Source of the DNA: CAZYME01 sp964648115
Lineage (GTDB): Bacteria; Pseudomonadota; Gammaproteobacteria; Legionellales; Legionellaceae
Assembly (NCBI GenBank): GCA_964648115.1
Contig: CAZYME010000020.1
Location: forward strand, 1-46,116
DNA length: 46,116 bases
Direction: 5' to 3'
Shown here in pieces: positions 1 through 8,351 of the stretch; positions within the stretch are counted from its first letter, which is position 1; each line of letters starts with the position of its first letter. Made by a program: the position numbers and the translations under genes. A model generated the notes under the pieces. The model did not search any database and had not been told where the DNA came from. It saw nothing but the letters and a program-made list of their open reading frames with translations.

Positions 1-49
1 TTCGAGTAGAGCAAATCTGTTCTGCTTCAAGCGACAACAATCCTGAAAA

Positions 50-673
50 TTACCGTTTCTGTTTATCTAGGTCGCCTTGGTGGACCGTATCAATTCGAAT
101 ATACCCGGGCTTGCCATTTGTAACAGGTTTTCTACGCTCGCCAATTGACACGGGCGTGCGCTTCGTTTTATCAAAATCGTATCGTTTCTGTTGATACGTT
201 TTGCTTTTACGTAGGTTGTAAATATGGGCAACAGAGATGCTGGCCAAGCGAATGTACACCATGTCATTGTAAAGTTGATGGGCTCTCTCAAACAATTTCT
301 TGGTGGCTAATCCACTCAATCTCTCGTGAGCAATATCCGTTTTTACAAGCAGCAAAATATCCTCTCGTGTGTACTTCATGGAAAATTGATGCCGGGCTGA
401 ATAGTGGCCTCCTATCCAATTATGCTCCCGATATTGCGCAACCAAACGAGTCAACTGTTGCCTTGAATATTGGGTTATCTTTAGCAGGTACTCAATGACA
501 ATCGACTTGTCCTTTTTGCACAACTTAAAATAGGCAGTCTGCTTTAATGTTCGGGCTATGAAACTATAGCAGCTACTTTTATCTACGGTAAATTTTGATA
601 GCAACGTTCCTCTAAGGAATGCCTCTATCGCCTGAGGTGTATTAAGATTCGTATCATTCATTTTTATGTTCAT
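50..673 (-). pseudogene. Truncated DDE integrase/transposase
   Basis: This 207-residue frame matches my recall of the N-terminal part of integrase-like DDE transposases common in Legionella-type genomes: a helical DNA-binding N-terminus, a segment ERRKPVTNGKPGYIRIDTVH near the C-terminus, and the first catalytic Asp of the DDE core in that IDTVHQGD stretch. The family normally continues for another 150 or more residues after this point. Here the frame reaches TAA just after the first catalytic Asp (DLDKQKR-stop), and the codons beyond do not resume a family-like sequence, so the catalytic core is lost. The start could be at 673 or at the ATG at 661. I judge it a dead fragment cut by rearrangement at about position 50; family membership is from recognition, not a search. 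Confidence 0.75.
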
Positions 674-727
674 CTATTTAGCATGAACAACGTGGGCTCT
701 ATTTGCCTTCTTTTACACGCATTTCAG

Positions 728-784
728 ACCCATTTGTATTAGAATCACACTATTATTTGAGACTCATCTTGTATTGGACAAGAC
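728..784. repeat. Imperfect tandem repeat upstream of the transposase fragment
   Basis: Two similar units, GACCCATTTGTATTAGA (from 728) and GACTCATCTTGTATTGGAC (from 761), lie about 33 bp apart just outside the 5' end of the transposase fragment. Repeated units of this kind at the end of an insertion element usually are transposase-binding sites, so this may mark the remaining end of the element. The same stretch must also hold the promoter of the Rieske-protein gene that starts at 844; I see no convincing sigma70 hexamer pair there. Confidence 0.35.
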
Positions 785-843
785 TAAGGCTTGTATAACT
801 TTATGAAATTAAGTATGTTTGACCATAGTTGTAGGAGGAAGTA

Positions 844-1821
844 ATGGGCATTATTTCAGATGGAATTGAAGTTGAACTTTTTATAAAACAAGAGCGTCTT
901 GAACATAACCTAAAAAAATTACATGGTGGGGCTGTTTTTACCAGAGGTGAATACATTAGCGAAGTCCCAGGCTATATCAATGATATGGAATGGAATTTCT
1001 ACGATGAGATTCACCGCTGTTATATTCACAAAACCTATCATGATATGTTTAAGGTGTTTTCTGGCAAAACGTTTTCTGTAAATATAGTAAAATGGGGGAA
1101 ATTGCCCATTTTTATCCAAGTTGCAAATGCCAAAGTCGAACCTAATCTTTTCTATCAGACCATGTCAATTTTAGGCATTTTCTATGTTCATCAAATTATG
1201 CAGTTGGAACAATTAGATCGTGCGGTTAAGCTTTCTCGAACTTGGTACACAGTGAGTCACTGGCTATTTAAACCATTACACAAATTTCTAAACCGCAGCA
1301 TGTTGAAACTGCAAATTAAGCAAGACATTGAAGATAATGAGCAAATTCGCCACCGACGCCTAGCTTTACGTGATGCAGGCTATCATTTCAATACTGATAA
1401 GGCAGATTTTACAAATTCTAATCAACTTACTAATAATGTTATTTTTCCAGAAAGCAGACCTGAGTCACGCTTTTCTTTGTCAGACGTTCCCGACAATTCA
1501 CCACAAAGCATAATCGTAGGTAGTTTAGAGCTGTTAGTGAAGAAAGAAGGACATGCCATTCGGATTTGGCCAGGTATCTGCCCTCATGAAGGTGCAATGC
1601 TAAATGCAAATCACTTGTGTGAAGAAATTGTCCAGTGCCCTTGGCACGGTAGAAGGTTCTCTGGGAAGTTTCTTAAAGAAGGATCTGATATTTGGCGATT
1701 TATGAATTTTGAAGTATCACTAGAAGCTAATGAACTCATAGTGAGGCGCGTTGAAACAGCAGCAGGTGGCATGTCTTCGCAATATACGGATTGTATACCA
1801 TTAACTGCAGAGATCTCATGA
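844..1821 (+). CDS. Rieske [2Fe-2S] domain protein with an N-terminal SRPBCC-like region
   Basis: A 325-residue protein with a C-terminal Rieske cluster site: C246-P-H248 (CPHEG) and C265-P-W-H268 (CPWHG), the C-x-H...C-x-x-H pattern that binds a [2Fe-2S] cluster with two Cys and two His. The first 210 or so residues contain no second cofactor motif I can name; their make-up is compatible with a START/SRPBCC-type ligand-binding fold, but that is inference. In ring-hydroxylating oxygenases the Rieske domain comes first; here it is last. The ATG at 844 is preceded by a strong ribosome site (AGGAGGA, 834-840). The gene ends one base before the ATG of the following glycosyltransferase, so the two are very likely co-translated. 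This suggests an oxidative modification of a lipid or sugar in the same pathway. No signal peptide is seen, so it is probably cytoplasmic. Confidence 0.8.
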   Translation: MGIISDGIEVELFIKQERLEHNLKKLHGGAVFTRGEYISEVPGYINDMEWNFYDEIHRCYIHKTYHDMFKVFSGKTFSVNIVKWGKLPIFIQVANAKVEPNLFYQTMSILGIFYVHQIMQLEQLDRAVKLSRTWYTVSHWLFKPLHKFLNRSMLKLQIKQDIEDNEQIRHRRLALRDAGYHFNTDKADFTNSNQLTNNVIFPESRPESRFSLSDVPDNSPQSIIVGSLELLVKKEGHAIRIWPGICPHEGAMLNANHLCEEIVQCPWHGRRFSGKFLKEGSDIWRFMNFEVSLEANELIVRRVETAAGGMSSQYTDCIPLTAEIS

Positions 1822-1822
1822 A

Positions 1823-2686
1823 ATGACAAATTACCCCTCACACCGTCGCATTGAACTACTTAAATGGGCTGAAAAAATAGATCAGCTCGATATTACTATT
1901 TTTGTACCCTGCCGCAATGAAGAAGGCAATGTTGGCCGAGCACTTAAAGAAATTGTCACAACCTTAGCTATGTATCCTTATACTTATGAAATCATCGTCA
2001 TTGACGATGCTTCTACAGATGGCTCCGCAGCAGAGATAGAGCGATTTAAGGCCGATAATCCATGCGTACGAATAATTTTTAAAAAAAACTCACATGCGAT
2101 GGGTACGTCCTATAACTTCACTGACGCTGCTATTTTAGGTTGTGGTAAGTATTTTCGAATGATAGGCGGACATTTCCAAGATAGGCAAGAAGCCATGAAA
2201 AATGTTTTTAACCACCTCGGCAAGGCAGATATTATTCTTACCTATATTTACCCAGATTACAGAAGACCGCTTCGCCAGTGGACATCCCGAACCTATACAA
2301 AGTTAGTAAATTTGGTTAGTGGTTATAAAGTTGCACATTATCACGGTACTCCATTGCATCGTCGCATGGATATCATACGTTGGCATTCATACCGTTCGGT
2401 AGGCTTTTATGCTGATATTACTACTCGTCTACTCGATGAGGGTGTAACCTACATCGAAGTACCAACCATTGCCTACGAGCGAGAGAAAGGAAAATCACTC
2501 GCACTGCGCTGGCGCAACGTTGTTTCTTTGTTGGTTGGATTTGCAGACATGTTTATGCGCCGATTTTCCAAGGATCGCTTACCATCTAAACAATTGACCG
2601 TTGAAAAGCACGCTACTCAATCAAACTCTGATGCACATTTGACACCCATCCAACTTTTAATTGATGAAACAACAAATGCGGAGTAA
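1823..2686 (+). CDS. Family 2 glycosyltransferase (DPM1-like)
   Basis: A 287-residue GT-A fold glycosyltransferase. FVPCRNEEGNVGRAL (about residues 27-41) is the nucleotide-binding start, and VIDDASTDGS (59-68) carries the Asp pair typical of GT2 enzymes that use an NDP-sugar and often a polyprenyl-phosphate acceptor. Unlike many DPM1-type enzymes, no C-terminal membrane pair is present, so it is probably soluble or peripheral. It starts one base after the Rieske gene and is followed by genes for membrane GT-C-like proteins. A plausible role is making a polyprenyl-phosphate sugar donor for them, but the sugar and acceptor cannot be read from sequence. Confidence 0.88.
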   Translation: MTNYPSHRRIELLKWAEKIDQLDITIFVPCRNEEGNVGRALKEIVTTLAMYPYTYEIIVIDDASTDGSAAEIERFKADNPCVRIIFKKNSHAMGTSYNFTDAAILGCGKYFRMIGGHFQDRQEAMKNVFNHLGKADIILTYIYPDYRRPLRQWTSRTYTKLVNLVSGYKVAHYHGTPLHRRMDIIRWHSYRSVGFYADITTRLLDEGVTYIEVPTIAYEREKGKSLALRWRNVVSLLVGFADMFMRRFSKDRLPSKQLTVEKHATQSNSDAHLTPIQLLIDETTNAE

Positions 2687-2690
2687 GGCC

Positions 2691-2780
2691 GTGGTAATCA
2701 GGCTAATCCAGTTTTTAATTGCAATTAGAATGTTTACCATTCTTTTCAGCAAGCCTATGGTTAGTTTTGAGGTAAATTGA
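2691..2780 (+). CDS. Possible 29-residue single-span membrane peptide
   Basis: A GTG-started frame lies in the gap between the GT2 gene and the next membrane protein. It has a good ribosome site (GGAG at 2680-2683, 7 nt upstream). It encodes a hydrophobic peptide with a core FLIAIRMFTILF, and its TGA overlaps the downstream ATG by one base (TGATG, 2778-2782). The overlap suggests translational coupling. There are no recognised homologues and the frame is too short to be sure; it could be a leader, a remnant or chance. Confidence 0.3.
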   Translation: MVIRLIQFLIAIRMFTILFSKPMVSFEVN

Positions 2781-4822
2781 TGACAATAAACTACTCCGAT
2801 TTCCTTAAGAAAATACCTTGCACCTTTAATCAATACAAATTGATGCTGTTTCTTTTTGGATTAGCCTATGCGTTATATTGGCAAAAAGTTTCTCCGATTC
2901 AATACAATGGTGATTCAGATAGCTATCTTAGCATTGGTCGTATGCTATTAGGGCATGTTGGTGCAATATTTAGAACACCTGGATATCCGATCTTATTAGT
3001 TTTGACAGGGGCTATTATTCCAGGAACTTTTACTTTTCTGTTATTTATTCAGGCTCTACTCGCAGCATTTATACCCGTGATTATTTACCAAATCTTAAGG
3101 CCTTGTGGTCAAAAGATAACAATTTTAACAGCGCTCATTGCTGTGTTATCGGGCACAACAACCGTGCACACTTCACAAATAATGACCGAACCTTTGTTCA
3201 CTTTTTTGTTATTTCTGGGCCTTTATATAGCCATTAGGTTAATACGTGACGCCGTAACCTCCCCGAAGCTCTTTTATTGGTTAGCACTTACCTTTGCAGT
3301 ACTAGATAGTGTACGTCCGTTTGCATGGTTAATATTCTGGCCTTTATTAATGCTGGTGACCTATTTTTTATGGCATCAGCAACGATTACTTCACCTATGG
3401 AGAAATGTTGCAGGCTCTACATTATTGTTTATTGCCTTCATGAGTTCGTGGACAATGGTTGATGATGTTCTGTTTTCTTTTGGAGCACGTTATTCACCGG
3501 TCCTGTCTCTTAAATCCACCGCGGATAATTTTTTAGAAATTTACTTGTACGATTTGCCATTTTACGAGGCATATTTCAATCCATGGAAACAAAGGGTAGA
3601 AAATAGCAACAAAGAGTCACGTTTATTTGGAACCTTGATAAATCAGCCAGCCATGAGGGAGGTTCGTAATATTGTGCTACAAGAAATTAACAAAAATGGA
3701 GTGAACTCTTTTCAGGATAGTTCCGTTTATTCTTACCAATTATTCGGTAAATATGTGAATCATCCCAAAGACCTAGTGGACAGAATGTTTATCGCACCAA
3801 ATTATGCATATGCTGAATATATAAACTCTGTTGTAGAACAAGCTATACCTAAAGAAAAAAGACTACCGTTATACTATGCCGCCGCCAAAGAATTGGGCTT
3901 CAACTGGCCAAAACGTTGGCTAAATTTATGGCGGATGAATCCAATGTTTCCCTTGATAGGACCGTCACATGGAAATAGTAGCCAGCAATTTTTGCTCGCA
4001 TATACTTCACTGCGACATTACTTACCTAATCCAGAGGCCAATAATTATCATTCTTTAATTGCTGCAAAAAATGGACCTGCCACTCGTTTATTATTCACTA
4101 TCCTCACGGAAGGGCTACGCGATCATTCAGAGTTATGGCAAGATAGCGATAATCTTTTCACCCCCTTCATCGATGAACCCGAGGGTTTGATAGAGTTTAT
4201 GGTGGCTAACCCCAATCAACAATATGCTTGGGACATTACACGCATGCTTTGGGATCTCATGGGATATCACACCATGTCAGAACTACTGGCGAAAGTATCA
4301 AGTGAAACCATCGCATCTCACTCCACCTCGCGCATACTTCGAATATGGGACAATATACTGATGGCAGCGGCAGGACCGGGATACATTGCATTCGATACAT
4401 TGGGCCCACAACTAGGAAAAGTTGAAATTTATGAGTATTTAGAAACTCCTCAACTCACAGATCGTGAAAGAAAAGAACTTCAATCAACCAAAAATCGTTA
4501 TTTGGATAACTACTTGAAATGGCGGGCTCCTATCCAATGGAGTTATTTTTTGTTTTATCTACTTAAACCCTTCTTTTTGCTTACTAGCATCATGTCATTG
4601 GTTACTCTCTGGGCAAACAGACAGAACATAGCAGTTCCGATTATCCTGATGCTTCCCTATTTCATAAGCATTATCGTCTATGGCACATTGTTTACTGCAT
4701 TACCTCGGTATACCGATCCAACTTTATTATTGCCTTTTATCGTAACGGCCATGGCTATTCCTGAATATTTACACATTTGGCGCAAACGAAAAGAAACCAA
4801 ATTTCCTCTATCGAGTATTTAA
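2780..4822 (+). CDS. Polytopic membrane protein, GT-C glycosyltransferase-like
   Basis: A 680-residue protein with clustered hydrophobic segments at the N-terminus (from about residue 20 to 240) and three more near the C-terminus, with a large soluble stretch between them. Between the first two spans is the acidic motif NGDSDSYL (43-50), followed by FRTPGYP. An acidic pair in the first extracytoplasmic loop is the hallmark of GT-C enzymes, which use polyprenyl-phosphate sugars, so I infer a glycosyltransferase or glycan-modifying enzyme. I chose the ATG at 2780 over the TTG three bases upstream because its spacing from GAGGT is better. It lies in a co-oriented run with the GT2 enzyme and the FkbM methyltransferase. 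An alternative is a membrane protein of unknown function. Confidence 0.7.
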   Translation: MTINYSDFLKKIPCTFNQYKLMLFLFGLAYALYWQKVSPIQYNGDSDSYLSIGRMLLGHVGAIFRTPGYPILLVLTGAIIPGTFTFLLFIQALLAAFIPVIIYQILRPCGQKITILTALIAVLSGTTTVHTSQIMTEPLFTFLLFLGLYIAIRLIRDAVTSPKLFYWLALTFAVLDSVRPFAWLIFWPLLMLVTYFLWHQQRLLHLWRNVAGSTLLFIAFMSSWTMVDDVLFSFGARYSPVLSLKSTADNFLEIYLYDLPFYEAYFNPWKQRVENSNKESRLFGTLINQPAMREVRNIVLQEINKNGVNSFQDSSVYSYQLFGKYVNHPKDLVDRMFIAPNYAYAEYINSVVEQAIPKEKRLPLYYAAAKELGFNWPKRWLNLWRMNPMFPLIGPSHGNSSQQFLLAYTSLRHYLPNPEANNYHSLIAAKNGPATRLLFTILTEGLRDHSELWQDSDNLFTPFIDEPEGLIEFMVANPNQQYAWDITRMLWDLMGYHTMSELLAKVSSETIASHSTSRILRIWDNILMAAAGPGYIAFDTLGPQLGKVEIYEYLETPQLTDRERKELQSTKNRYLDNYLKWRAPIQWSYFLFYLLKPFFLLTSIMSLVTLWANRQNIAVPIILMLPYFISIIVYGTLFTALPRYTDPTLLLPFIVTAMAIPEYLHIWRKRKETKFPLSSI

Positions 4823-4824
4823 TA

Positions 4825-5649
4825 ATGGAATTAATCGCGAATTTAAAAAGCTATGCCTCGAAAATTGCCATAAAAAATCCTTATCTATGGAGTAAAGCTT
4901 GGAATTGCATCAATACATTTCCATGTCTTTTACCGCATGATAATAGTTATTGGGCTCTTAAACATTTCTGTACTTCAGAGCATGATCTATTTCTAGATAT
5001 AGGCGCTAATTCAGGTATATCAGCCTTAACATTTAGAAAAATTAGTAGAAGAATAAATAAAACCATTCCAATTCTTTCAATAGAACCTAACTCATTACAC
5101 CAAAACTCTCTCTTAAAATTAAAAGAAAAAATCTCCTACTTCTCTTTTATGTTGCTGGGTGCTGGCAATTCGCAAGAGGAAGTGTGTTTTTTCACCCCTG
5201 TTTATAAAGGTATCGCTTTACACACCTTTACCTCGTCAAGTAAACAACAGATTCTTGATGCTGTACATGTCATTTTTGGAAAGAAGGTATCTAATAACCT
5301 CGACATAAAAGAAATTAGAGCAAAAATTATTAAAATTGACGATTTAAATATTCAGCCTACTATTGTTAAAATAGATACCGAAGGTTTTGATTACCAAGTT
5401 TTGCAGGGAGCAGAAAAAACCCTGCAAAAAATGCGGCCATTTTTTATGATAGAGGCATGCTGGTCTTCTTATACCAATATTGAAACTCTTTTTAAGAAAT
5501 ATGCATACAATCTGTTTGTTTATTCTCATAATATAGATCGTTTTTTTCATATAGGAAAAGAGCATTTTAGTTCTACCGTGCCTAAGGAAAAGAACATATT
5601 TGCCGTGCCAGCCGAGAAAATTCACATGATCCCGATTGGGAGTGCTTAG
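4825..5649 (+). CDS. FkbM family SAM-dependent methyltransferase
   Basis: A 274-residue protein with the FkbM pattern: SAM-binding LFLDIGANSG (55-64), the acidic end of strand 2 in SIEPN, and the family block IVKIDTEGFDYQVLQGAE (from about residue 180) followed by FFMIE. FkbM enzymes methylate hydroxyl groups, often on sugars of lipopolysaccharide or glycans. A longer in-frame start at 4777 would overlap the preceding gene by 46 bp; the ATG at 4825, two bases after that gene's stop, is more likely. It sits in the run of glycosylation genes, so O-methylation of a surface sugar is a reasonable inference. Base composition is more AT-rich than the housekeeping genes to the right. Confidence 0.85.
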   Translation: MELIANLKSYASKIAIKNPYLWSKAWNCINTFPCLLPHDNSYWALKHFCTSEHDLFLDIGANSGISALTFRKISRRINKTIPILSIEPNSLHQNSLLKLKEKISYFSFMLLGAGNSQEEVCFFTPVYKGIALHTFTSSSKQQILDAVHVIFGKKVSNNLDIKEIRAKIIKIDDLNIQPTIVKIDTEGFDYQVLQGAEKTLQKMRPFFMIEACWSSYTNIETLFKKYAYNLFVYSHNIDRFFHIGKEHFSSTVPKEKNIFAVPAEKIHMIPIGSA

Positions 5650-5658
5650 GATGTTGCT

Positions 5659-7995
5659 GTGAAAGTTATTACTAGCCGTTTTTCACTAGGTGCTCAGCAG
5701 AAACAATATACAATTGCCGCTGGGATTGTTTTAATATCTTATATTGTTATCTATTCTATATTTTTATATAGCACGGACTTTCTTCCCTATGTTTTTGACA
5801 ATAATGAAACGTTTTCCTCTCTCATACATGTCCAAAATCTTTTTAATTTTGGTTTAAAAGATAGCTTCGGTCTTACCGATGAAGCCTATGGCGTTTTGAA
5901 GGCTGCTCACCCATTTGTATATACACATCAGGGAAATTTCCCGCGCCTCTATTCTTTCCTCTTATACATTCTAGGCGCCAAATCAGCAGAAGCCCAAATT
6001 GTAATAACGACTTTCACCATTGGCTTGGCGGGGATTTGGTTTTGTTATCACTATTTTGCTAAATACGTATCCTGTTTATTTGCAGTCATTTTTTGTTTAT
6101 TACTGATGTCTGATTACATAATGTTTATGCAATGGCAAGTTAATACTTGGCGTGTATGGCACCTGTTTTTCTTTTTTTCAAGCTTTTTATGTTGTCATGA
6201 AATAAATAATAGAAATCGCGGCCTATTTATTTTAATAAGCATCTTTAATTTTGCATTTTTGTTTTATATGGAAATTGCATTTGCAGTATTTGTATTTTTT
6301 AGTTGTCAGATTTATCTGCTTATCGCTCGGAAGAACGCTTGGGTGGTAAAATTTTTAAACATATTAATTCTTGGTTTAGGAGCTTTGATTGGGCTGGGTA
6401 TCCTAATTGCCCAGAATATTGCTTTTTTAGGGTGGGAAGCATTTCTAAAGGACATGTCTTATACATTTCTAGCGCGTAACCATGTGTCCACAGGAACCTT
6501 AGACTATGTTAAGGAAGTCACTTCTTTTTACTCAGCACACAAGATAGTCTTTTGGGAGAATTTTAATTCCCTAACTACTTTACGAAGGCCGATCACCGCC
6601 TTTATAAATTTTTATAGTTATTGCTTATCTTCCTACCCGTTAACGCTTACAATTTCAGCTGTAGTGATTTTACTAGGTTCTTTATTATCAGGTTTATATG
6701 AAGTATTAGAAAAAAATTTCAAAACTATTTTCTCTTTTAGACCATTTACAGTTTCTAAACAAAGTTTAATAGTTTGTACCACAGCCCTTTATTTATTATG
6801 CTTGGCTGTATTAATATTTTCCTTGTATCCACCTAATTGGGGATATAAGAAAATTATTGCCGAATTTATTACACCTTTCTCGTTTACAAGTATTGTTCTA
6901 CTGGGATTAGTCTTTTTACATTTTTGTAATGATTTGTTTACTGAGCATAGTAAAATTCAACAAAATGATCCCGTAGCTGTCTGTAGAAACCTAATTGTAT
7001 TCTTTCTTCTATCAAATTTTACAACATTTATAATTTTACTTTTAAATCATAAAATTATGCTGTCCTCGATTGTACTTCAAGAGCATACATTGTGGGTTTC
7101 AGGTGGGACGTCTTCGTTGCCGTTAATAGCAGGAGCTGTTCTATTTGCTAGTACGCCGCTAAGCTACCTATACAATAAGCCACTTGCAATACAAACGTTA
7201 AGGACGCTAAAGAAAATATTACCATTTTTAGTCGCTACATCGGTAGGCTTCTTCTGCGCTTATATAATCCTTCCCGGCTATATTATGTCAGCATATTGGG
7301 CGCGATCTTGTTGCTTCACAGTGTTCGCCCATATAGTACTTTATACTTGGTTATTTTATATAGTGGCCATACCTCTCCATAATTTGTATCAAACAAGCAA
7401 ACAGAGAACGTTAATCGCTATTCTGAAAAAACTAAAAACAGAAATTATAAATATCAATGCAAGCATAATACAAAGTATTTTTTTATTATTATTTTTCAGC
7501 TCTTCGTGGATTTATTCACAGTTGTTTTATCTACAAGAATTTCCTCCAATTGATTTTAATTTCATAAAATTATTGCAAAAAACTCCATTTAAACATTACT
7601 CAGTAGTTTCGAATAACTATGCGGCTCCATTTTCATTTACCACTCAAGCTTGGGCCTATCTCGATCCTTCGATGGGGTATTCAATTCCAACAAAAGATAT
7701 AAATAATCAATGGGAAGTTCAACGCGATTTTCGGTACTTATGGTTTGCCGACGCAACTAACAACCCTCGTTATCAAAATCCTAAAATCTTCGTTTGTTGG
7801 CAAAGTTATAGCATTGGCCAAACTGGTGGTGCTAAGCCAAAATGTGGTGATCTCCCGTTAATTCAATTTATACGAGACAAAAAGAATAACCAGTCAGAAT
7901 TTATTGAATTAAAACATGATCAAAGTGGCAGAGATAGATGGTCAATCGTAGCTTTACCAGCCGCCGACTTTGCTGCAAGTCAAAAGCTAAAATAA
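5659..7995 (+). CDS. Large polytopic membrane protein, function unknown
   Basis: A 778-residue, very hydrophobic protein with roughly 12-14 membrane spans and a C-terminal soluble stretch of about 130 residues. The GTG at 5659 is the start: it has AGGA about 7 nt upstream, and the nearby ATG at 5651 runs straight into a stop. An acidic loop after the first span (DNNETFSS) and the genomic company suggest a GT-C-like transferase or polymerase, but I do not recognise a defining motif. It is markedly AT-rich, like the FkbM gene before it, a sign of acquisition from outside. It is the last gene before the IS66 remnant. Confidence 0.65.
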   Translation: MKVITSRFSLGAQQKQYTIAAGIVLISYIVIYSIFLYSTDFLPYVFDNNETFSSLIHVQNLFNFGLKDSFGLTDEAYGVLKAAHPFVYTHQGNFPRLYSFLLYILGAKSAEAQIVITTFTIGLAGIWFCYHYFAKYVSCLFAVIFCLLLMSDYIMFMQWQVNTWRVWHLFFFFSSFLCCHEINNRNRGLFILISIFNFAFLFYMEIAFAVFVFFSCQIYLLIARKNAWVVKFLNILILGLGALIGLGILIAQNIAFLGWEAFLKDMSYTFLARNHVSTGTLDYVKEVTSFYSAHKIVFWENFNSLTTLRRPITAFINFYSYCLSSYPLTLTISAVVILLGSLLSGLYEVLEKNFKTIFSFRPFTVSKQSLIVCTTALYLLCLAVLIFSLYPPNWGYKKIIAEFITPFSFTSIVLLGLVFLHFCNDLFTEHSKIQQNDPVAVCRNLIVFFLLSNFTTFIILLLNHKIMLSSIVLQEHTLWVSGGTSSLPLIAGAVLFASTPLSYLYNKPLAIQTLRTLKKILPFLVATSVGFFCAYIILPGYIMSAYWARSCCFTVFAHIVLYTWLFYIVAIPLHNLYQTSKQRTLIAILKKLKTEIININASIIQSIFLLLFFSSSWIYSQLFYLQEFPPIDFNFIKLLQKTPFKHYSVVSNNYAAPFSFTTQAWAYLDPSMGYSIPTKDINNQWEVQRDFRYLWFADATNNPRYQNPKIFVCWQSYSIGQTGGAKPKCGDLPLIQFIRDKKNNQSEFIELKHDQSGRDRWSIVALPAADFAASQKLK

Positions 7996-8013
7996 ATAAT
8001 CTTTGAACTTAAA

Positions 8014-8235
8014 GCTATCCTAGATGAGGCGTGCTCAATTGCACTGTCTAAAAGTCCTATTGGTAAAGCGATTTTTTATGTACGCAACCACGGGGAAGAC
8101 CTAAAAGCTAATTTTTAGGACGGCCGCCTGGTATCATAACTTATCCAAGTGCGATTGAGCCTTTCGTCATCGGTAGGAAAAAACTGGCTCTTCAGCGGTA
8201 ATGAAGCAGGTGCTCATGCTGGGGATGCGCTCTAA
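8014..8235 (+). pseudogene. IS66 family transposase (TnpC) C-terminal remnant
   Basis: The otherwise empty gap 7996-8351 translates in pieces to the C-terminus of an IS66 TnpC. Frame one gives LSKSPIGKAIFYVRNHGEDL and then a stop at about 8116. A later piece reads AIEPFVIGR, and after a one-base shift NWLFSGNEAGAHAG up to TAA at 8233. The family version runs continuously through a DGRLEIDNN segment; here only DGRL is left. Stops and frameshifts make it dead. Its presence between a plus-strand and a minus-strand glycan block points to past insertion or recombination at this junction. The rest of the gap, 8236-8351, holds nothing I recognise. Confidence 0.8.
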
Positions 8236-8351
8236 TACGTGTCATTCTTCTGGTATTTCAGGAAGATTTTCAGGATTCAGAGCCATAATGAGTTAAGTGA
8301 ACTTTTAATGTGCTTAATTTAACCTAACTCTTTAAAATATCCAACATATTT

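Noticed and set aside
145..498. Plus-strand open frame of 117 codons
   Set aside because: It is antisense to the transposase fragment, which has clear family sequence on the minus strand; no ribosome site.
7501..7530. DnaA box TTATTCACA within the 778-residue gene
   Set aside because: Single match inside an AT-rich coding region, expected by chance.
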